Below, in pieces: positions 35,184 to 43,888 of a stretch of DNA of 64,000 nt. A model generated the notes under the pieces. The model did no database searches and had not been told where the DNA came from. It saw nothing but the letters and a program-made list of their open reading frames with translations. The DNA comes from Aurantimicrobium minutum (GTDB taxonomy: Bacteria; Actinomycetota; Actinomycetes; Actinomycetales; Microbacteriaceae). The DNA lies in assembly GCF_029892845.1 (NCBI RefSeq), contig NZ_JARXVT010000001.1, positions 372,001 through 436,000 of the forward strand, given 5' to 3'. The position numbers were made by a program, and so were the translations under genes. Numbering within the stretch: the first letter of the stretch is position 1; the number at the start of each line of letters is the position of its first letter.

Positions 35184-35954
35184 TTAGCCAAGGAAGCCAC
35201 GAAGCAGGGCTGCAGAGCCTGATACGTGGTCTGCCATAGCTGCACTGGCTTTGTCACCATCACCGGTGAGTATTGCTAACACGATGGCTTCGTGTTGTTC
35301 ATTCGAGTGTGAAATGTTAGGTGGCAACAAGGGGATGCCGTCCAGAAGTTCATTCAGACGCATGCGTGAGGTTGCCACTTGTGACAGCAATGAAGGAGAA
35401 CCGGTCAATTCCGCAATCAACAAGTGGAGTCGTGAATCGAGCATGCGGTAATTCTCTGAAGATGCTTCTGCTGTCTCTTGGAGTACTGCCCAGAGTTGTT
35501 CTCGCTCTACCGAACTCAGGCTTCGAGTTGCTGCATGTTGAGCTGCGCCGCATTCGAGGATTTCTCGCAGAATGAGGACATCTTCTAGCTCATCGTGAGT
35601 GAAATCCACGTGATGGGTCAGTTCACCATCGCGGCCCATGCGTAATGGCTTTTCGGGCAGGGTTTCAGAGACGAACGTACCGCCATAGCGTCCACGCTTC
35701 ACCACAAGGTAGCCCGCATCCACGAGCGAAGAGATTGCTAAGCGAACGGTGTCCCGGCTCACATCCAGCATCGTGGCCAACTCCCGTTCTGGTGGGAACT
35801 GAACACCTGGCAGGGCTAGCCCTAAGCGGATGGTTTGGAGTAAACGCTCTACCGTTTCCTCATAGGTATTCCCGCCCCGGACAGGCCGAAGTAACAAGTC
35901 CCCATTGAGAGGGCTTGTTACCGCGGCCAGTCCGGTTTGGATGTCAGGTGACAT
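35184..35954 (-). CDS. GntR-family regulator, FadR/FCD type
   Basis: 256 residues. Winged helix at about 30-100 (FPPERELATMLDVSRDTVRLAISSLVDAGYLVVKRGRYGGTF is the characteristic stretch, positions in the gene about 35650-35850) and an alpha-helical FCD domain after ~120 (LEDVLILREILECGAA). FCD domains bind small carboxylates or amino compounds, often with a metal. Located inside the operon between the SDR and permease genes (11 and 18 nt spacing), it most probably represses the operon until the amine or a glutamylated intermediate is present. Confidence 0.92.
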   Translation of the reverse strand: MSPDIQTGLAAVTSPLNGDLLLRPVRGGNTYEETVERLLQTIRLGLALPGVQFPPERELATMLDVSRDTVRLAISSLVDAGYLVVKRGRYGGTFVSETLPEKPLRMGRDGELTHHVDFTHDELEDVLILREILECGAAQHAATRSLSSVEREQLWAVLQETAEASSENYRMLDSRLHLLIAELTGSPSLLSQVATSRMRLNELLDGIPLLPPNISHSNEQHEAIVLAILTGDGDKASAAMADHVSGSAALLRGFLG

Positions 35955-35965
35955 TGGAGGTGGTG

Positions 35966-36760
35966 TTAGTCCAGAGGGGTGACGTAGGCAGAAGAAATGC
36001 CGCCATCAACCAAGAAGGTTGAACCGGTAATGAAGGAAGAGTCATCACTGGCGAGGAAGGCAACAGCAGCTGCAAGTTCCTCAGGCTTTGCAAAGCGACC
36101 AACTGGGATGTGCACCAGTCGACGCTGCGCGCGCTCGGGGTCCTTAGCGAAGAGCTCCTGGAGCAGAGGAGTGTTGACTGGTCCAGGGCACAAAGCGTTG
36201 ACGCGGATGCCCTGGCGAGCAAACTGCACACCCAGCTCGCGGCTCATGGCAAGAACGCCACCCTTGGAAGCGGTGTAGGAGATCTGCGAGGTAGCAGAAC
36301 CCATCACTGCAACGAAAGACGCCGTGTTGATGATGGAGCCACTTTGCTGCTTCACCATGTGACGCAGTGCAGCACGTGAACAGAGGTAGACCGACTTGAG
36401 GTTGACGTCTTGAACTTTGTTCCATGCAGGAAGCTCAGTGGTTTCAATCGAGTCGTCATCGGGTGGTGAGATACCAGCGTTGTTGAAGGCGATGTCGACA
36501 GAGCCATAAACCTTGAAAGCAGTGTCAAAGAGGTTGTTCACCTGATCTTCGTCTGTGACGTCAGCGCGAACATAGAGGCCACCGACTTCAGCAGCTGCCT
36601 TTTCGCCTGCTTCTTGGGGAGCGACGTCGCCAATGACGACGGTGGCACCTTCAGCTGCGAAGCGCTTAGCAGTGGCAAACCCAATACCGCTTGCGCCACC
36701 GGTAATGACAGCAACCTTGCCGGCAAGACGCTGGGTGAGGTCAATCTTTTCGATACTCAT
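35966..36760 (-). CDS. Short-chain dehydrogenase/reductase, proposed amino-alcohol-adduct dehydrogenase
   Basis: 264 residues. TGGASGIGFATAKRF (NAD-binding), NNAGISPPDD, and the catalytic Ser...YTASK are clear; the family is often labelled 3-oxoacyl-ACP reductase by homology. A strong AGGAG precedes the ATG. In this operon the ligase, ALDH and GATase need an enzyme that turns a gamma-glutamylated amine into an aldehyde. Polyamine operons use the flavin oxidase PuuB; none is here. An SDR instead could oxidise the hydroxyl of gamma-glutamylethanolamide, which is why I propose that role. That assignment is inference from context. Confidence 0.85.
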   Translation of the reverse strand: MSIEKIDLTQRLAGKVAVITGGASGIGFATAKRFAAEGATVVIGDVAPQEAGEKAAAEVGGLYVRADVTDEDQVNNLFDTAFKVYGSVDIAFNNAGISPPDDDSIETTELPAWNKVQDVNLKSVYLCSRAALRHMVKQQSGSIINTASFVAVMGSATSQISYTASKGGVLAMSRELGVQFARQGIRVNALCPGPVNTPLLQELFAKDPERAQRRLVHIPVGRFAKPEELAAAVAFLASDDSSFITGSTFLVDGGISSAYVTPLD

Positions 36761-36791
36761 TGTTTTTCTCCTTAGTGAGGTTGTTCAGGTC

Positions 36792-38150
36792 TTAGTCGGC
36801 AGGAATGAAGACGTTTTTGGTTTCGGTGAAAGCCAATGCCGCATCTGGACCGAGCTCGCGGCCCAGTCCTGACTGCTTGAAGCCACCGAAGGGGGTGTTG
36901 TATCGGACGGAAGAGTGTGAGTTCACGGAAAGGTTTCCAGACTCGACGCCGCGAGAAATACGCAGTGCACGTCCCACGTCACGGGTCCAAATAGATCCTG
37001 AAAGGCCGTACTCTGTTGCATTCGCCAGTTCCATAGCGTCTGCATCGTCGTCAAACGGAAGCACGGTGACGACTGGACCAAAGATCTCGTCCGTTGCACT
37101 GATGTGGTTGCGCGAATCAGGAGTCAGCACAGTGGGGGCGAACCAGTAGCCAGCACCTTCGGGGGCAAAACCGCGGAAAGCAACGGGAGCATCGCTGGGC
37201 ACGTAGGAAGAAACGCTGTCGAAGTGCTTCTTGTGAACCAAGGGACCCATCTCTGTAGCTTCATCGAGAGGGTTACCTACCTTGACGCCTTTGACGGCTG
37301 GTTCGAGGTATTCCATGAACTTGTCATAGGCACTGCGCTGAACCAAGATTCGGCTGCGGGCACAGCAGTCCTGGCCTGCATTTTCGAAGACACCATAGGG
37401 AGCGCTTGCAGCTGCTTTCTCGAGGTCTGCATCTGCGAACACAATATTGGCGCTCTTGCCACCCAATTCCAGAGTCACGCGCTTGATCTGATCAGCGGCA
37501 CCCGCCATGATGCGCTTGCCCACTGCGGTGGAGCCAGTGAAGACAACCTTGCGCACGGTGGGGTTGGTAACGAAACGTTCTCCCACGACAGAACCCTGAC
37601 CGGGCAGGACCTGGAATAGTCCTTCAGGAAGTCCTGATTGCAGGGCTAGCTCACCCAAGCGAATACTGGTGAGAGGAGTCCACTCAGCAGGCTTCAGGAC
37701 AACGGCATTACCGGCTGCAAGGGCTGGAGCAAAACCCCAGGATGCAATAGTCATCGGGAAGTTCCACGGGGTAATCACACCGACAACACCGAGAGGTTCT
37801 TGGAAGGTGAAGTCAATGCCACCGGCAACGGGAATCTGCTTGCCAAAGAGCCGTTCGGGCGTGGCTGAGTAATACTCGAGCACGTTTCTCACATGCTCTG
37901 CTTCCCAGCGTGCCTGGCCAATGGGGTGGCCGGAGTTGCGAACCTCGAGCTGGGCGAGGTTTTCAATATCGCCATCTACGGCATCAGCGAAAAGACGAAG
38001 AGCTACAGCACGGTCAGCCGGGTTTCTTGCAGCCCATTCTTTCTGTGCACGCTTGGCAAGATCAATTGCCTCATCTGTTTGTTCCAGGCTCAGGTGCTCA
38101 ATGGTTTCGCCCGCTTCTTCGGTGGCGGGGTTGATGATGGTGTAACTCAC
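36792..38150 (-). CDS. Aldehyde dehydrogenase of the gamma-glutamylation operon
   Basis: 452 residues from GTG at 38150 (sharing GTGA with the preceding stop). Motifs: VITPWNFPMTIASWGFAPALAAGN, TLELGGKSANIVFADADLE (Glu base) and ENAGQDCCARSRI (catalytic Cys). It resembles PuuC/betaine-aldehyde-type NAD(P)-dependent enzymes. In the proposed route it would oxidise gamma-glutamyl-aminoacetaldehyde to gamma-glutamylglycine; for putrescine it would make gamma-glutamyl-GABA. Tight coupling to the GATase gene upstream supports a shared pathway. Confidence 0.92.
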   Translation of the reverse strand: MSYTIINPATEEAGETIEHLSLEQTDEAIDLAKRAQKEWAARNPADRAVALRLFADAVDGDIENLAQLEVRNSGHPIGQARWEAEHVRNVLEYYSATPERLFGKQIPVAGGIDFTFQEPLGVVGVITPWNFPMTIASWGFAPALAAGNAVVLKPAEWTPLTSIRLGELALQSGLPEGLFQVLPGQGSVVGERFVTNPTVRKVVFTGSTAVGKRIMAGAADQIKRVTLELGGKSANIVFADADLEKAAASAPYGVFENAGQDCCARSRILVQRSAYDKFMEYLEPAVKGVKVGNPLDEATEMGPLVHKKHFDSVSSYVPSDAPVAFRGFAPEGAGYWFAPTVLTPDSRNHISATDEIFGPVVTVLPFDDDADAMELANATEYGLSGSIWTRDVGRALRISRGVESGNLSVNSHSSVRYNTPFGGFKQSGLGRELGPDAALAFTETKNVFIPAD

Positions 38151-38917
38151 GATGAGCTCCTTTGAGTGTTGCGGGGGTGGTGGTGGGCATATTCTTTTGC
38201 TGCATCCACCAGGCCTTCAAAGAGGCCTATGTCTTCGGGGGTTTGTTCTGGGTGCCATTGCACGGCAAGGCCGAACGGAACGTCATCTAGTTGGAGTGCT
38301 TCAATCACTCCGTCCTCAGTGGAGGCAACAACGCTGAGGCCTTCGCCGAGCTCACCAATTGCTTGGTGGTGATACATGGCGCCCACGGGGGCTTCATTGC
38401 CCAGAACAGAGGCAAGGAGTGAATCTTCAGCAACCTTCACAGGAATGTGACTGAAGTTGCCTTGACCTTTTTGGTAGCGGTCATCTCCGACAACTTCGGG
38501 GAGGTGTTGAATCAGGTCGCCACCACGGATCACATTCAGCATCTGCGCACCGCGGCAAATACCAAGAAAAGGCAGTTCTCGATTAATCGCCGCCGTCAGG
38601 AGTGCATCCTCGAGAGCATCACGATCTGGCCTGGGCTCATCTGTCAATGGGTGAGGCGTCTGTCCATAACGGGCAGGATCAACGTCTTTACCGCCACAGA
38701 TAATCAATCCATCTAACCCGTCCAGAATGGTCTCAGCGCTTTCCGCATCGATGGCCTGTGGGGGGAGAAGAACGGCAATGCCGCCTGCTTTGTTCACGGC
38801 GTTGAAATACACCTTCGGCAAGAAGGCAGCTTGAACATCCCAGACGCCTGACTGGGCTTGTTCTAGGTAGGTGGTGAGCCCGATAACGGGTTTGCGGTTA
38901 GAGACGCTCGAAGCCAC
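38147..38917 (-). CDS. Class I glutamine amidotransferase-like gamma-glutamyl hydrolase (PuuD-like)
   Basis: 256 residues from the GTG at 38917, chosen because GGGAG lies 7 nt upstream; a GTG at 38923 is also possible and the start lies inside the end of the ligase gene. Catalytic motifs: FLGICRGAQMLNVI with the nucleophilic Cys and VQWHPEQTPED with His-Glu. PuuD cleaves the gamma-glutamyl bond of gamma-glutamyl-GABA; relatives act on other gamma-glutamyl amino acids. Here it would release glutamate and the end product (glycine if the substrate is ethanolamine). Confidence 0.9.
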   Translation of the reverse strand: MASSVSNRKPVIGLTTYLEQAQSGVWDVQAAFLPKVYFNAVNKAGGIAVLLPPQAIDAESAETILDGLDGLIICGGKDVDPARYGQTPHPLTDEPRPDRDALEDALLTAAINRELPFLGICRGAQMLNVIRGGDLIQHLPEVVGDDRYQKGQGNFSHIPVKVAEDSLLASVLGNEAPVGAMYHHQAIGELGEGLSVVASTEDGVIEALQLDDVPFGLAVQWHPEQTPEDIGLFEGLVDAAKEYAHHHPRNTQRSSS

Positions 38918-40265
38918 GAACACGCTCCCAGTCAGTAATGGCAGAGTCATAGGCAGCAACTTCAATACGTGCGTAGTTGAGGTAGTGATCAACAACGTCC
39001 TGTCCGAAAGCTTCCTTGGCAATGGTTGAGTTGGCAAACAGCTCAGCTGCATCACGCAGGCTTGAGGGGACGCGTGGTGCACCTCCGGTGTAGGCGTTGC
39101 CTGTGGTGAGCGGCTCGAGTTCGAGCTCGTTTTCAATACCGTGCAATCCTGCAGCAATCAGTGCAGCTACTGCGAGGTACTGGTTCACATCTCCACCCGG
39201 TACGCGTTGCTCCACACGCATGCCGTGACCTTGTCCGACTACACGAAGTGAGCACGTGCGGTTATCTAAGCCCCACGCAACTGCGGTGGGAGCGAAGCTG
39301 CCATCGACATAGCGCTTGTACGAGTTGATGTTGGGAGCGAAGAACAGGGAGAGTTCACGCATTGCAGCAATTTGGCCAGCCAAGAAGTGGCGGAACATCT
39401 TGCTCATGCCGTGTTCTGCGTTCTTGTCTGCGAAGACAGGGTTGCCGTCTGTATCGCGCAAGCTGATGTGAATGTGGCACGAGTTACCCTCACGCTCATT
39501 GAACTTCGCCATGAAGGTCAATGACTTGCCGTGCTTATCGGCGATCACTTTGGCACCGCTCTTGTAAACGGAGTGGTTGTCACAGGTGACGAGTGCCTCG
39601 TCATAACGGAAGGCAATTTCCTGCTGGCCGAGGTTGCACTCACCCTTGACGCCCTCGCAATACATGCCGGCAGCATCCATCGAATTGCGGATGTCTCGAA
39701 GCAACGGTTCAACACGGGTTGAAGCGAGCAGGTCGTAGTCGACGTTGTAGTCGGTGGAGGGGCGCAGGTTGTCGTATCCCTTGGCCCAGGCTTCACGGTA
39801 GGTGTCGTCAAAGACGATGAATTCAAGCTCGGTGCCCACAAAGGGGACCAGGCCATGTTTGGCCAGGCGGTTGATCTGGGTGCGCAAGATTTCACGAGGA
39901 GACTGCATGACAGGGGAGTGGTCAAGCCATTGCATATCTGCCATCACCATGGCAGTGCCTTCAAGCCAGGGAGCCGTGCGCAGGGTGCTCATGTCGGGGA
40001 TCATGGCCATATCTCCATAACCACGTTCCCAGCTAGAGATGGAGTAGCCATCTACGGTGTTGTTTTCGACATCTACCGCAAAGAGATAGTTACAGCACTC
40101 GGCGCCGTGCGCCATCACGTCCTCCACGAAGAGGCGAGCTGAAACACGCTTACCCACCAAGCGGCCTTGCATATCGGTGAAGGAGACGATGACAGTGTCA
40201 ATCGTTCCGGCTTCAACCAGGGCTTTGAGGCCTTCTGCGGTGAGGTTCCCAGCTGCAGTGGACAT
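38898..40265 (-). CDS. Glutamine synthetase-like gamma-glutamylamine ligase
   Basis: 455 residues from the ATG at 40265 (MSTAAGN; the upstream in-frame ATG adds a non-homologous piece). The GS fold is recognisable: LEFIVFDDTYREAW, a Glu/His metal site in EGNSCHIHISLRD, and a late GHGMRVEQRVPGGDVNQYLAVAAL. The nucleotide-loop and ammonia-site sequences differ from true GlnA (SCHIHISL replaces the usual GSGMHVHQSL), which is typical for PuuA and the Streptomyces GlnA2/3/4 enzymes that glutamylate amines at ATP cost. It is the first gene of the operon. Ethanolamine is the favoured substrate from context; polyamines are the alternative. Confidence 0.9.
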   Translation of the reverse strand: MSTAAGNLTAEGLKALVEAGTIDTVIVSFTDMQGRLVGKRVSARLFVEDVMAHGAECCNYLFAVDVENNTVDGYSISSWERGYGDMAMIPDMSTLRTAPWLEGTAMVMADMQWLDHSPVMQSPREILRTQINRLAKHGLVPFVGTELEFIVFDDTYREAWAKGYDNLRPSTDYNVDYDLLASTRVEPLLRDIRNSMDAAGMYCEGVKGECNLGQQEIAFRYDEALVTCDNHSVYKSGAKVIADKHGKSLTFMAKFNEREGNSCHIHISLRDTDGNPVFADKNAEHGMSKMFRHFLAGQIAAMRELSLFFAPNINSYKRYVDGSFAPTAVAWGLDNRTCSLRVVGQGHGMRVEQRVPGGDVNQYLAVAALIAAGLHGIENELELEPLTTGNAYTGGAPRVPSSLRDAAELFANSTIAKEAFGQDVVDHYLNYARIEVAAYDSAITDWERVRGFERL

Positions 40266-40491
40266 TGTCACTCTCTTCCTTGAGGTAGGTATTCCAACCA
40301 TTAGACCACTCTATTGAAGATTCCGTGTCAAGCGTTCTTGGGTAAATAGCAGATATTTTTCAGATTAATTATTTGTTAAAGGTAGTTACAAGAACCAATT
40401 TGAGGCATATAGTCATCTCCAAGGAATCTCACAGTGTTGTGTGCCTCACCTCGAACCTGGGGGTGCTCAACCCGAGCAGAAGGAAATCTCA
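40266..40491. promoter_or_regulatory. Divergent A+T-rich promoter region of the amine-utilisation cluster
   Basis: 226 nt separate the divergent ligase and permease genes and must hold both promoters. The centre (about 40340-40410) is strongly A+T-rich. A TATAGT at 40408-40413 could be a -10 for the permease; the direct repeat TGGTCTAATGGT (minus strand, near 40300) resembles half sites of FadR-type regulators, but I see no clean palindrome. Joint control by the operon's own GntR protein is plausible. Confidence 0.45.
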
Positions 40492-42033
40492 ATGTCCAAA
40501 GACACTTTGAACGTCTCGGGTGTGACGTACACAACCGCAGACGCCAACTATTTCAAGAAACGGACGCTCAAGCGTTCGGCTGGTTTGTGGGGTCTCTGGG
40601 GCCTTGCCGTCGCTGCCGTGGTCTCCGGAGACTTCTCCGGTTGGAACTTCGGTATCGGCTTTGCCGGCTTTGGCGGAATGCTGATCGCATTCGCCGTCCT
40701 CATCTTCATGTACTACGGAATGATGTTCAGCATTGGAGAGATGGCGGGAGCCATGCCTCACTCTGGTGGAGCATATTCATTCGCCCGATCGGCAATGGGG
40801 CCGTGGGGTGGATTTATTACCGGTCTCGCTGAAACGATTGAGTATGTCGCAACCACAGCCGTGGTTGTCTTCTTCTCGGCGTCCTATGCCAATAGTGTGA
40901 CCAGTGAACTCTTAGGGCTGAACCTGCCCATGTTCGTCTGGTACATCATTCTGTACGCGGTATTCGTGCTGCTGAACTCTGCCGGCTCCGCTGTCTCCTT
41001 CAAGTTCGCCATTGTGGTGTCCATCATCTCAATCGCTATCTTGCTGGTGTTCTCTGTCATGGCTGTCTTCTCGGGCAAACTTGACTTCAACTCCCTCTGG
41101 AACATCGCGCCAGATGCAGGACAGTCCACCTTCCTTCCTCACGGCTGGGTGCCCATCCTGTTTGCACTTCCCTACGCCATGTGGTTCTTCCTGGGTATTG
41201 AGGAACTTCCTCTTGCTGCTGAAGAATCTCACGACCCCGTCAAGGACATTCCTCGTGCAGGTCTGATTGCTCGCACCACGCTGATTGTGACTGGTCTGCT
41301 GGTTCTGTTCCTCAACACCGCCCTCGTTGGCGCTGAAGGAATCAGCGCTGCAGGCGAGCCATTGCTTGATGGCTTCCGTGCCATGGTCGGTGACGGTGCT
41401 GCTGCCGTGCTCGCACTCTTCGCGTTGATTGGTCTGCTTGCTTCCCTGCAGGGAATCATGTTCGCCTACGGTCGCAACATGTACTCACTCTCCCGAGCTG
41501 GTTACTACCCCAAGGTCCTGTCTTTGACAGGCAAGCGAGAGACTCCTTACGTTGCTTTGACTGTTGGTGCAGTCATTGGTTTCTTGGCCCTTATCGCTGT
41601 TGACTCCCTGGGTGGAGCAAGTGGTGTTGCGGGAGCTATCGTGCTCAACATCGCTGTATGGGGTGCTGTTATTGCCTACATCCTGCAAATGGTCTCCTTT
41701 GTGATCCTGCGCAAGAAGTTCCCCAAGGCCAACCGTCCTTACAAGAGCCCCTGGGGAGTACCCGGTGCTGTTATTGCGGCGATTGTGTCCCTGGCAATCT
41801 TCTTCGGATTCTTCATCAATGAGCCCGCTCGCCCAGCCATCGTCGCCATTGCGGTTATTTACGCACTGATGTTGATTGGCTTTGCGCTCTGGGGCCGCAA
41901 GCGCCTCGTGCTCTCACCCGAAGAGGAATACGCCGTCTCAGGTGGTCTCCACGGAGATCCTCAGAAAGAAGGCTACGGCGGAAAGATAGAGAAGGAACTT
42001 CTCGCTTCCGACGGAGTCGACGGAGAAAAGTAA
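40492..42033 (+). CDS. Ethanolamine-type permease (APC superfamily)
   Basis: 513 residues from the ATG at 40492 (AGAAGGAAA upstream). About 12 membrane spans. The start (TLKRSAGLWGLWGLAVAAVVSGDFSGWNFG), GEMAGAMPHSGGAYSFAR, and AETIEYVATTAVVVFFSASYA match my recollection of the ethanolamine permease branch rather than PuuP. It should take up ethanolamine or a similar small amine with protons. The gene is divergent from the glutamylation operon and probably shares its regulator. A strong terminator follows. The C-terminal tail (~480-513) is charged and cytoplasmic. Confidence 0.85.
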   Translation: MSKDTLNVSGVTYTTADANYFKKRTLKRSAGLWGLWGLAVAAVVSGDFSGWNFGIGFAGFGGMLIAFAVLIFMYYGMMFSIGEMAGAMPHSGGAYSFARSAMGPWGGFITGLAETIEYVATTAVVVFFSASYANSVTSELLGLNLPMFVWYIILYAVFVLLNSAGSAVSFKFAIVVSIISIAILLVFSVMAVFSGKLDFNSLWNIAPDAGQSTFLPHGWVPILFALPYAMWFFLGIEELPLAAEESHDPVKDIPRAGLIARTTLIVTGLLVLFLNTALVGAEGISAAGEPLLDGFRAMVGDGAAAVLALFALIGLLASLQGIMFAYGRNMYSLSRAGYYPKVLSLTGKRETPYVALTVGAVIGFLALIAVDSLGGASGVAGAIVLNIAVWGAVIAYILQMVSFVILRKKFPKANRPYKSPWGVPGAVIAAIVSLAIFFGFFINEPARPAIVAIAVIYALMLIGFALWGRKRLVLSPEEEYAVSGGLHGDPQKEGYGGKIEKELLASDGVDGEK

Positions 42034-42048
42034 CTCAGAAATACAACA

Positions 42049-42080
42049 GGGGCCGGTTCCTTCGGGAGCCGGCCCTTTTC
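42049..42080 (+). terminator. Rho-independent terminator after the ethanolamine-type permease
   Basis: GGGCCGG plus TTCC (42050-42060), TTCG tetraloop, then GGAG plus CCGGCCC (42065-42075) and CTTTTC-like tail. An 11-bp stem with one G-U pair and a stable UUCG loop. Confidence 0.9.
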
Positions 42081-42085
42081 TCTGC

Positions 42086-42091
42086 CAGAAT
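42086..42091 (+). promoter_or_regulatory. -10 element of the FKBP gene
   Basis: CAGAAT ends 6 nt before the ATG at 42098; no Shine-Dalgarno is present, so initiation is probably leaderless. It falls directly after the preceding terminator. Confidence 0.35.
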
Positions 42092-42097
42092 TAACCC

Positions 42098-42472
42098 ATG
42101 ACTGAACACAACCTCACTAAGCCAGAAATCGATGCACCTATGGGCGATGCTCCATCGGAGCTCACCATCACAGACATCGTTGTCGGCGACGGCGCAGAAG
42201 CAACCGCCGGTGCAACCGTTGACGTGCACTACGTCGGTGTTGAATACGAAACCGGCGAAGAATTCGATGCTTCCTGGAACCGTGGCGAATCCATCAACTT
42301 CCCTCTCCAGGCCCTCATCTCCGGATGGCAAGAAGGTATCCCTGGAATGAAGGTAGGCGGACGCCGCATGCTCGTGTGCCCTCCCGCTAAGGCATACGGT
42401 CCAGCTGGTGGCGGTCACCGCCTCTCCGGCAAGACCCTCATCTTCGTTATCGACCTGCTGGGCGTTAGCTAA
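42098..42472 (+). CDS. FKBP-type peptidyl-prolyl cis-trans isomerase
   Basis: 124 residues; a single FKBP domain with VDVHYVGVEYETGEEFDASWNRGE, FPLQALISGWQEGIPGMKVGGRRML and PAKAYGP, and FVIDLLGV at the end. It catalyses proline isomerisation in protein folding. No signal peptide is present, so it is cytoplasmic. The usual IP in the AYG(x) loop is altered (AYGPAGGGHRLSGKTL), common in actinobacterial members. It is followed by an esterase gene after 2 nt. Confidence 0.95.
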   Translation: MTEHNLTKPEIDAPMGDAPSELTITDIVVGDGAEATAGATVDVHYVGVEYETGEEFDASWNRGESINFPLQALISGWQEGIPGMKVGGRRMLVCPPAKAYGPAGGGHRLSGKTLIFVIDLLGVS

Positions 42473-42474
42473 GC

Positions 42475-43161
42475 ATGACCTTCCCTGCCATCGACAGCAC
42501 CGCTGTGCGGTGGTCAGTACCACGAGAGAGTGTCGCCTCCGTTCTGGCCGAACGCCCCCTGCTCATCATGATGCATGGCTACGGCTCGAACGAGGGCGAC
42601 CTCTTCTCGTTAGGGCAGTACTTGCCCGAAGAATTCGTTATAGCCTCTTTGCGAGCACCGCTCACTGCAGGACCAGGCAATGCCTGGTTCGCCATTGACT
42701 ACGACGCAGAGAATGACACTCTGCGCCGAGACATCAACGAAGTCACTGCCTCCACCCACAGCCTGATCGCGTGGATCGATGCACTCGACGCTGAAGTTGG
42801 TGGACTAGGTGATGTTGCACTCTTGGGCTTCTCCCAAGGGGGAGTCATGCTCACTCAGCTCTTCCGCCGCCAGCCTGAGCGCTTTATTGCAGGCGTCTTC
42901 TTTGCCAGCTTTGCTGTGCAGGACACGACCGAGGGCGCAGCAGAGCGCGACCAAGCGCTCGCCGATGTGATGCCACCGTTGTTTTGGGGGCGTGACCCTC
43001 AAGATCCTGTGATTACGCCAGTTCTTATTGACTTCACGCGTCGCTGGTTGCCTGAACACTTCGATGTGGAAGCCAAACTTTATGCCCATGTTGGTCATAG
43101 TTTGTCGTTAGAAGAGATCGAGGACGCTGCTGCGTTCCTGCGAAAGAACGTGACAGGTTAG
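42475..43161 (+). CDS. Alpha/beta hydrolase (phospholipase/carboxylesterase family)
   Basis: 228 residues. LLIMMHGYGSNEGDLFSLGQYLP gives the oxyanion region, LLGFSQGGVMLTQL the nucleophilic Ser elbow, and VGHSLSLEEIEDAAAFL near the end the catalytic His. It matches the carboxylesterase/acyl-protein-thioesterase branch. The substrate is unknown. It starts 2 nt after the FKBP gene and its stop overlaps the convergent DUF167 gene by 4 nt. Confidence 0.9.
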   Translation: MTFPAIDSTAVRWSVPRESVASVLAERPLLIMMHGYGSNEGDLFSLGQYLPEEFVIASLRAPLTAGPGNAWFAIDYDAENDTLRRDINEVTASTHSLIAWIDALDAEVGGLGDVALLGFSQGGVMLTQLFRRQPERFIAGVFFASFAVQDTTEGAAERDQALADVMPPLFWGRDPQDPVITPVLIDFTRRWLPEHFDVEAKLYAHVGHSLSLEEIEDAAAFLRKNVTG

Positions 43162-43379
43162 TCGTCAATCTCAATCTGTTTGATGCGTGCAGTGTGACCG
43201 CGAACAACTCTTACCTTGGACTTTGCCACGCCAAAGTGCTCTGCCAGTAGCTTGGTCACGCCTTCATTGGCGCCGCCATCGATGGCTTTCTCGCGCACGA
43301 AGACAACAAGGCCTTCCTCGTCAGATACGACGAGTGGCCCCTTAGAGCTTCCGGGTTTAACCCGAACAACAACGCGCAT
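43158..43379 (-). CDS. DUF167 (YggU) family protein
   Basis: 73 residues: MRVVVRVKPGSSKGPLVV, then AIDGGANEGVTKLLAEHFGVAKSKVRVVRGHTARIKQIEI. This pattern (VKPGSKK..., GxANxAL...LAxxLxVxKxxVxIxxGxxSRxK) is typical of the YggU/DUF167 family, small proteins of unknown function with a known solved fold. A minus-strand TAGCTT box lies 6 nt before the ATG, suggesting a leaderless transcript. Confidence 0.9.
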   Translation of the reverse strand: MRVVVRVKPGSSKGPLVVSDEEGLVVFVREKAIDGGANEGVTKLLAEHFGVAKSKVRVVRGHTARIKQIEIDD

Positions 43380-43404
43380 AAAGAAAAGCTAGCGCGAAGC
43401 GCTG

Positions 43405-43806
43405 TTACTTACCGAGGTATTGAACACCGAACTTGTTCGAACCTGGCTGGCTGGGCTGCAGCATGAAGATGATTTCCAACACTCCACCAATAGCGGGGAT
43501 AAATCCGATGAAGAACATCCAGCCGGACATGCCCTGGTCGTGGTAGCGACGCACGGTCACAGTGATGCGCGTAATCCAAAGGAATACCCAGATCGAACCT
43601 GCAGCAATGAGGAAAGGAAGAATTGCCCAGACATCTTTTTGAGGGATCATCATCGCTACAAGAATGACGGGCAGGATGGTGAACATCTGAACGATGAAGG
43701 TGAACAGAACCCAGTACCAGTATTCAGAGCGAGGAGCACGGCCCTCAATTTTGGTTGCTTTGGAGAATACGGATTGGATGGCCTGAGAAAAAGTCATAAT
43801 GTCCAT
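43405..43806 (-). CDS. DUF805 membrane protein
   Basis: 133 residues. The family pattern is clear: FSQAIQSVFSKATKIEGRAPRSEYWYWVLF, then VRRYHDQGMSGWMFFIGFIPAIGG and PSQPGSNKFG. Three to four membrane spans. DUF805 proteins are widespread and functionally uncharacterised. A second DUF805 gene lies immediately upstream on the same strand; the two share the R-x-x-R-SxYWYW and HDxxxSGW motifs and look like an old duplication. The ATG is at 43804-43806 (an internal MTFSQ start is also possible). Confidence 0.88.
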   Translation of the reverse strand: MDIMTFSQAIQSVFSKATKIEGRAPRSEYWYWVLFTFIVQMFTILPVILVAMMIPQKDVWAILPFLIAAGSIWVFLWITRITVTVRRYHDQGMSGWMFFIGFIPAIGGVLEIIFMLQPSQPGSNKFGVQYLGK

Positions 43807-43837
43807 CTTGTCTTAAAGGGGAAAAACCCCCGAATCG

Positions 43838-43875
43838 AAAACTGCCCCCTGTGAATGAACACAGAGGGCAGTTTC
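43838..43875 (-). terminator. Terminator between the two DUF805 genes
   Basis: AAACTGCCC...CTGTG (43839-43853) pairs with CACAG...GGGCAGTTT (43860-43874), with one A/C mismatch, loop of 6 nt. On the minus strand a T-rich stretch (AGTTTTCG) follows. It ends the transcript of the 43889-44251 gene. Confidence 0.75.
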
Positions 43876-43888
43876 GTTGAAAGAAAGG

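Noticed and set aside
33894-42033. Plain putrescine (Puu) operon
   Set aside because: The flavin oxidase PuuB and a PuuP-type permease are missing, and an SDR and ethanolamine-type permease are present. Polyamines remain possible as an alternative substrate but are not the best fit.
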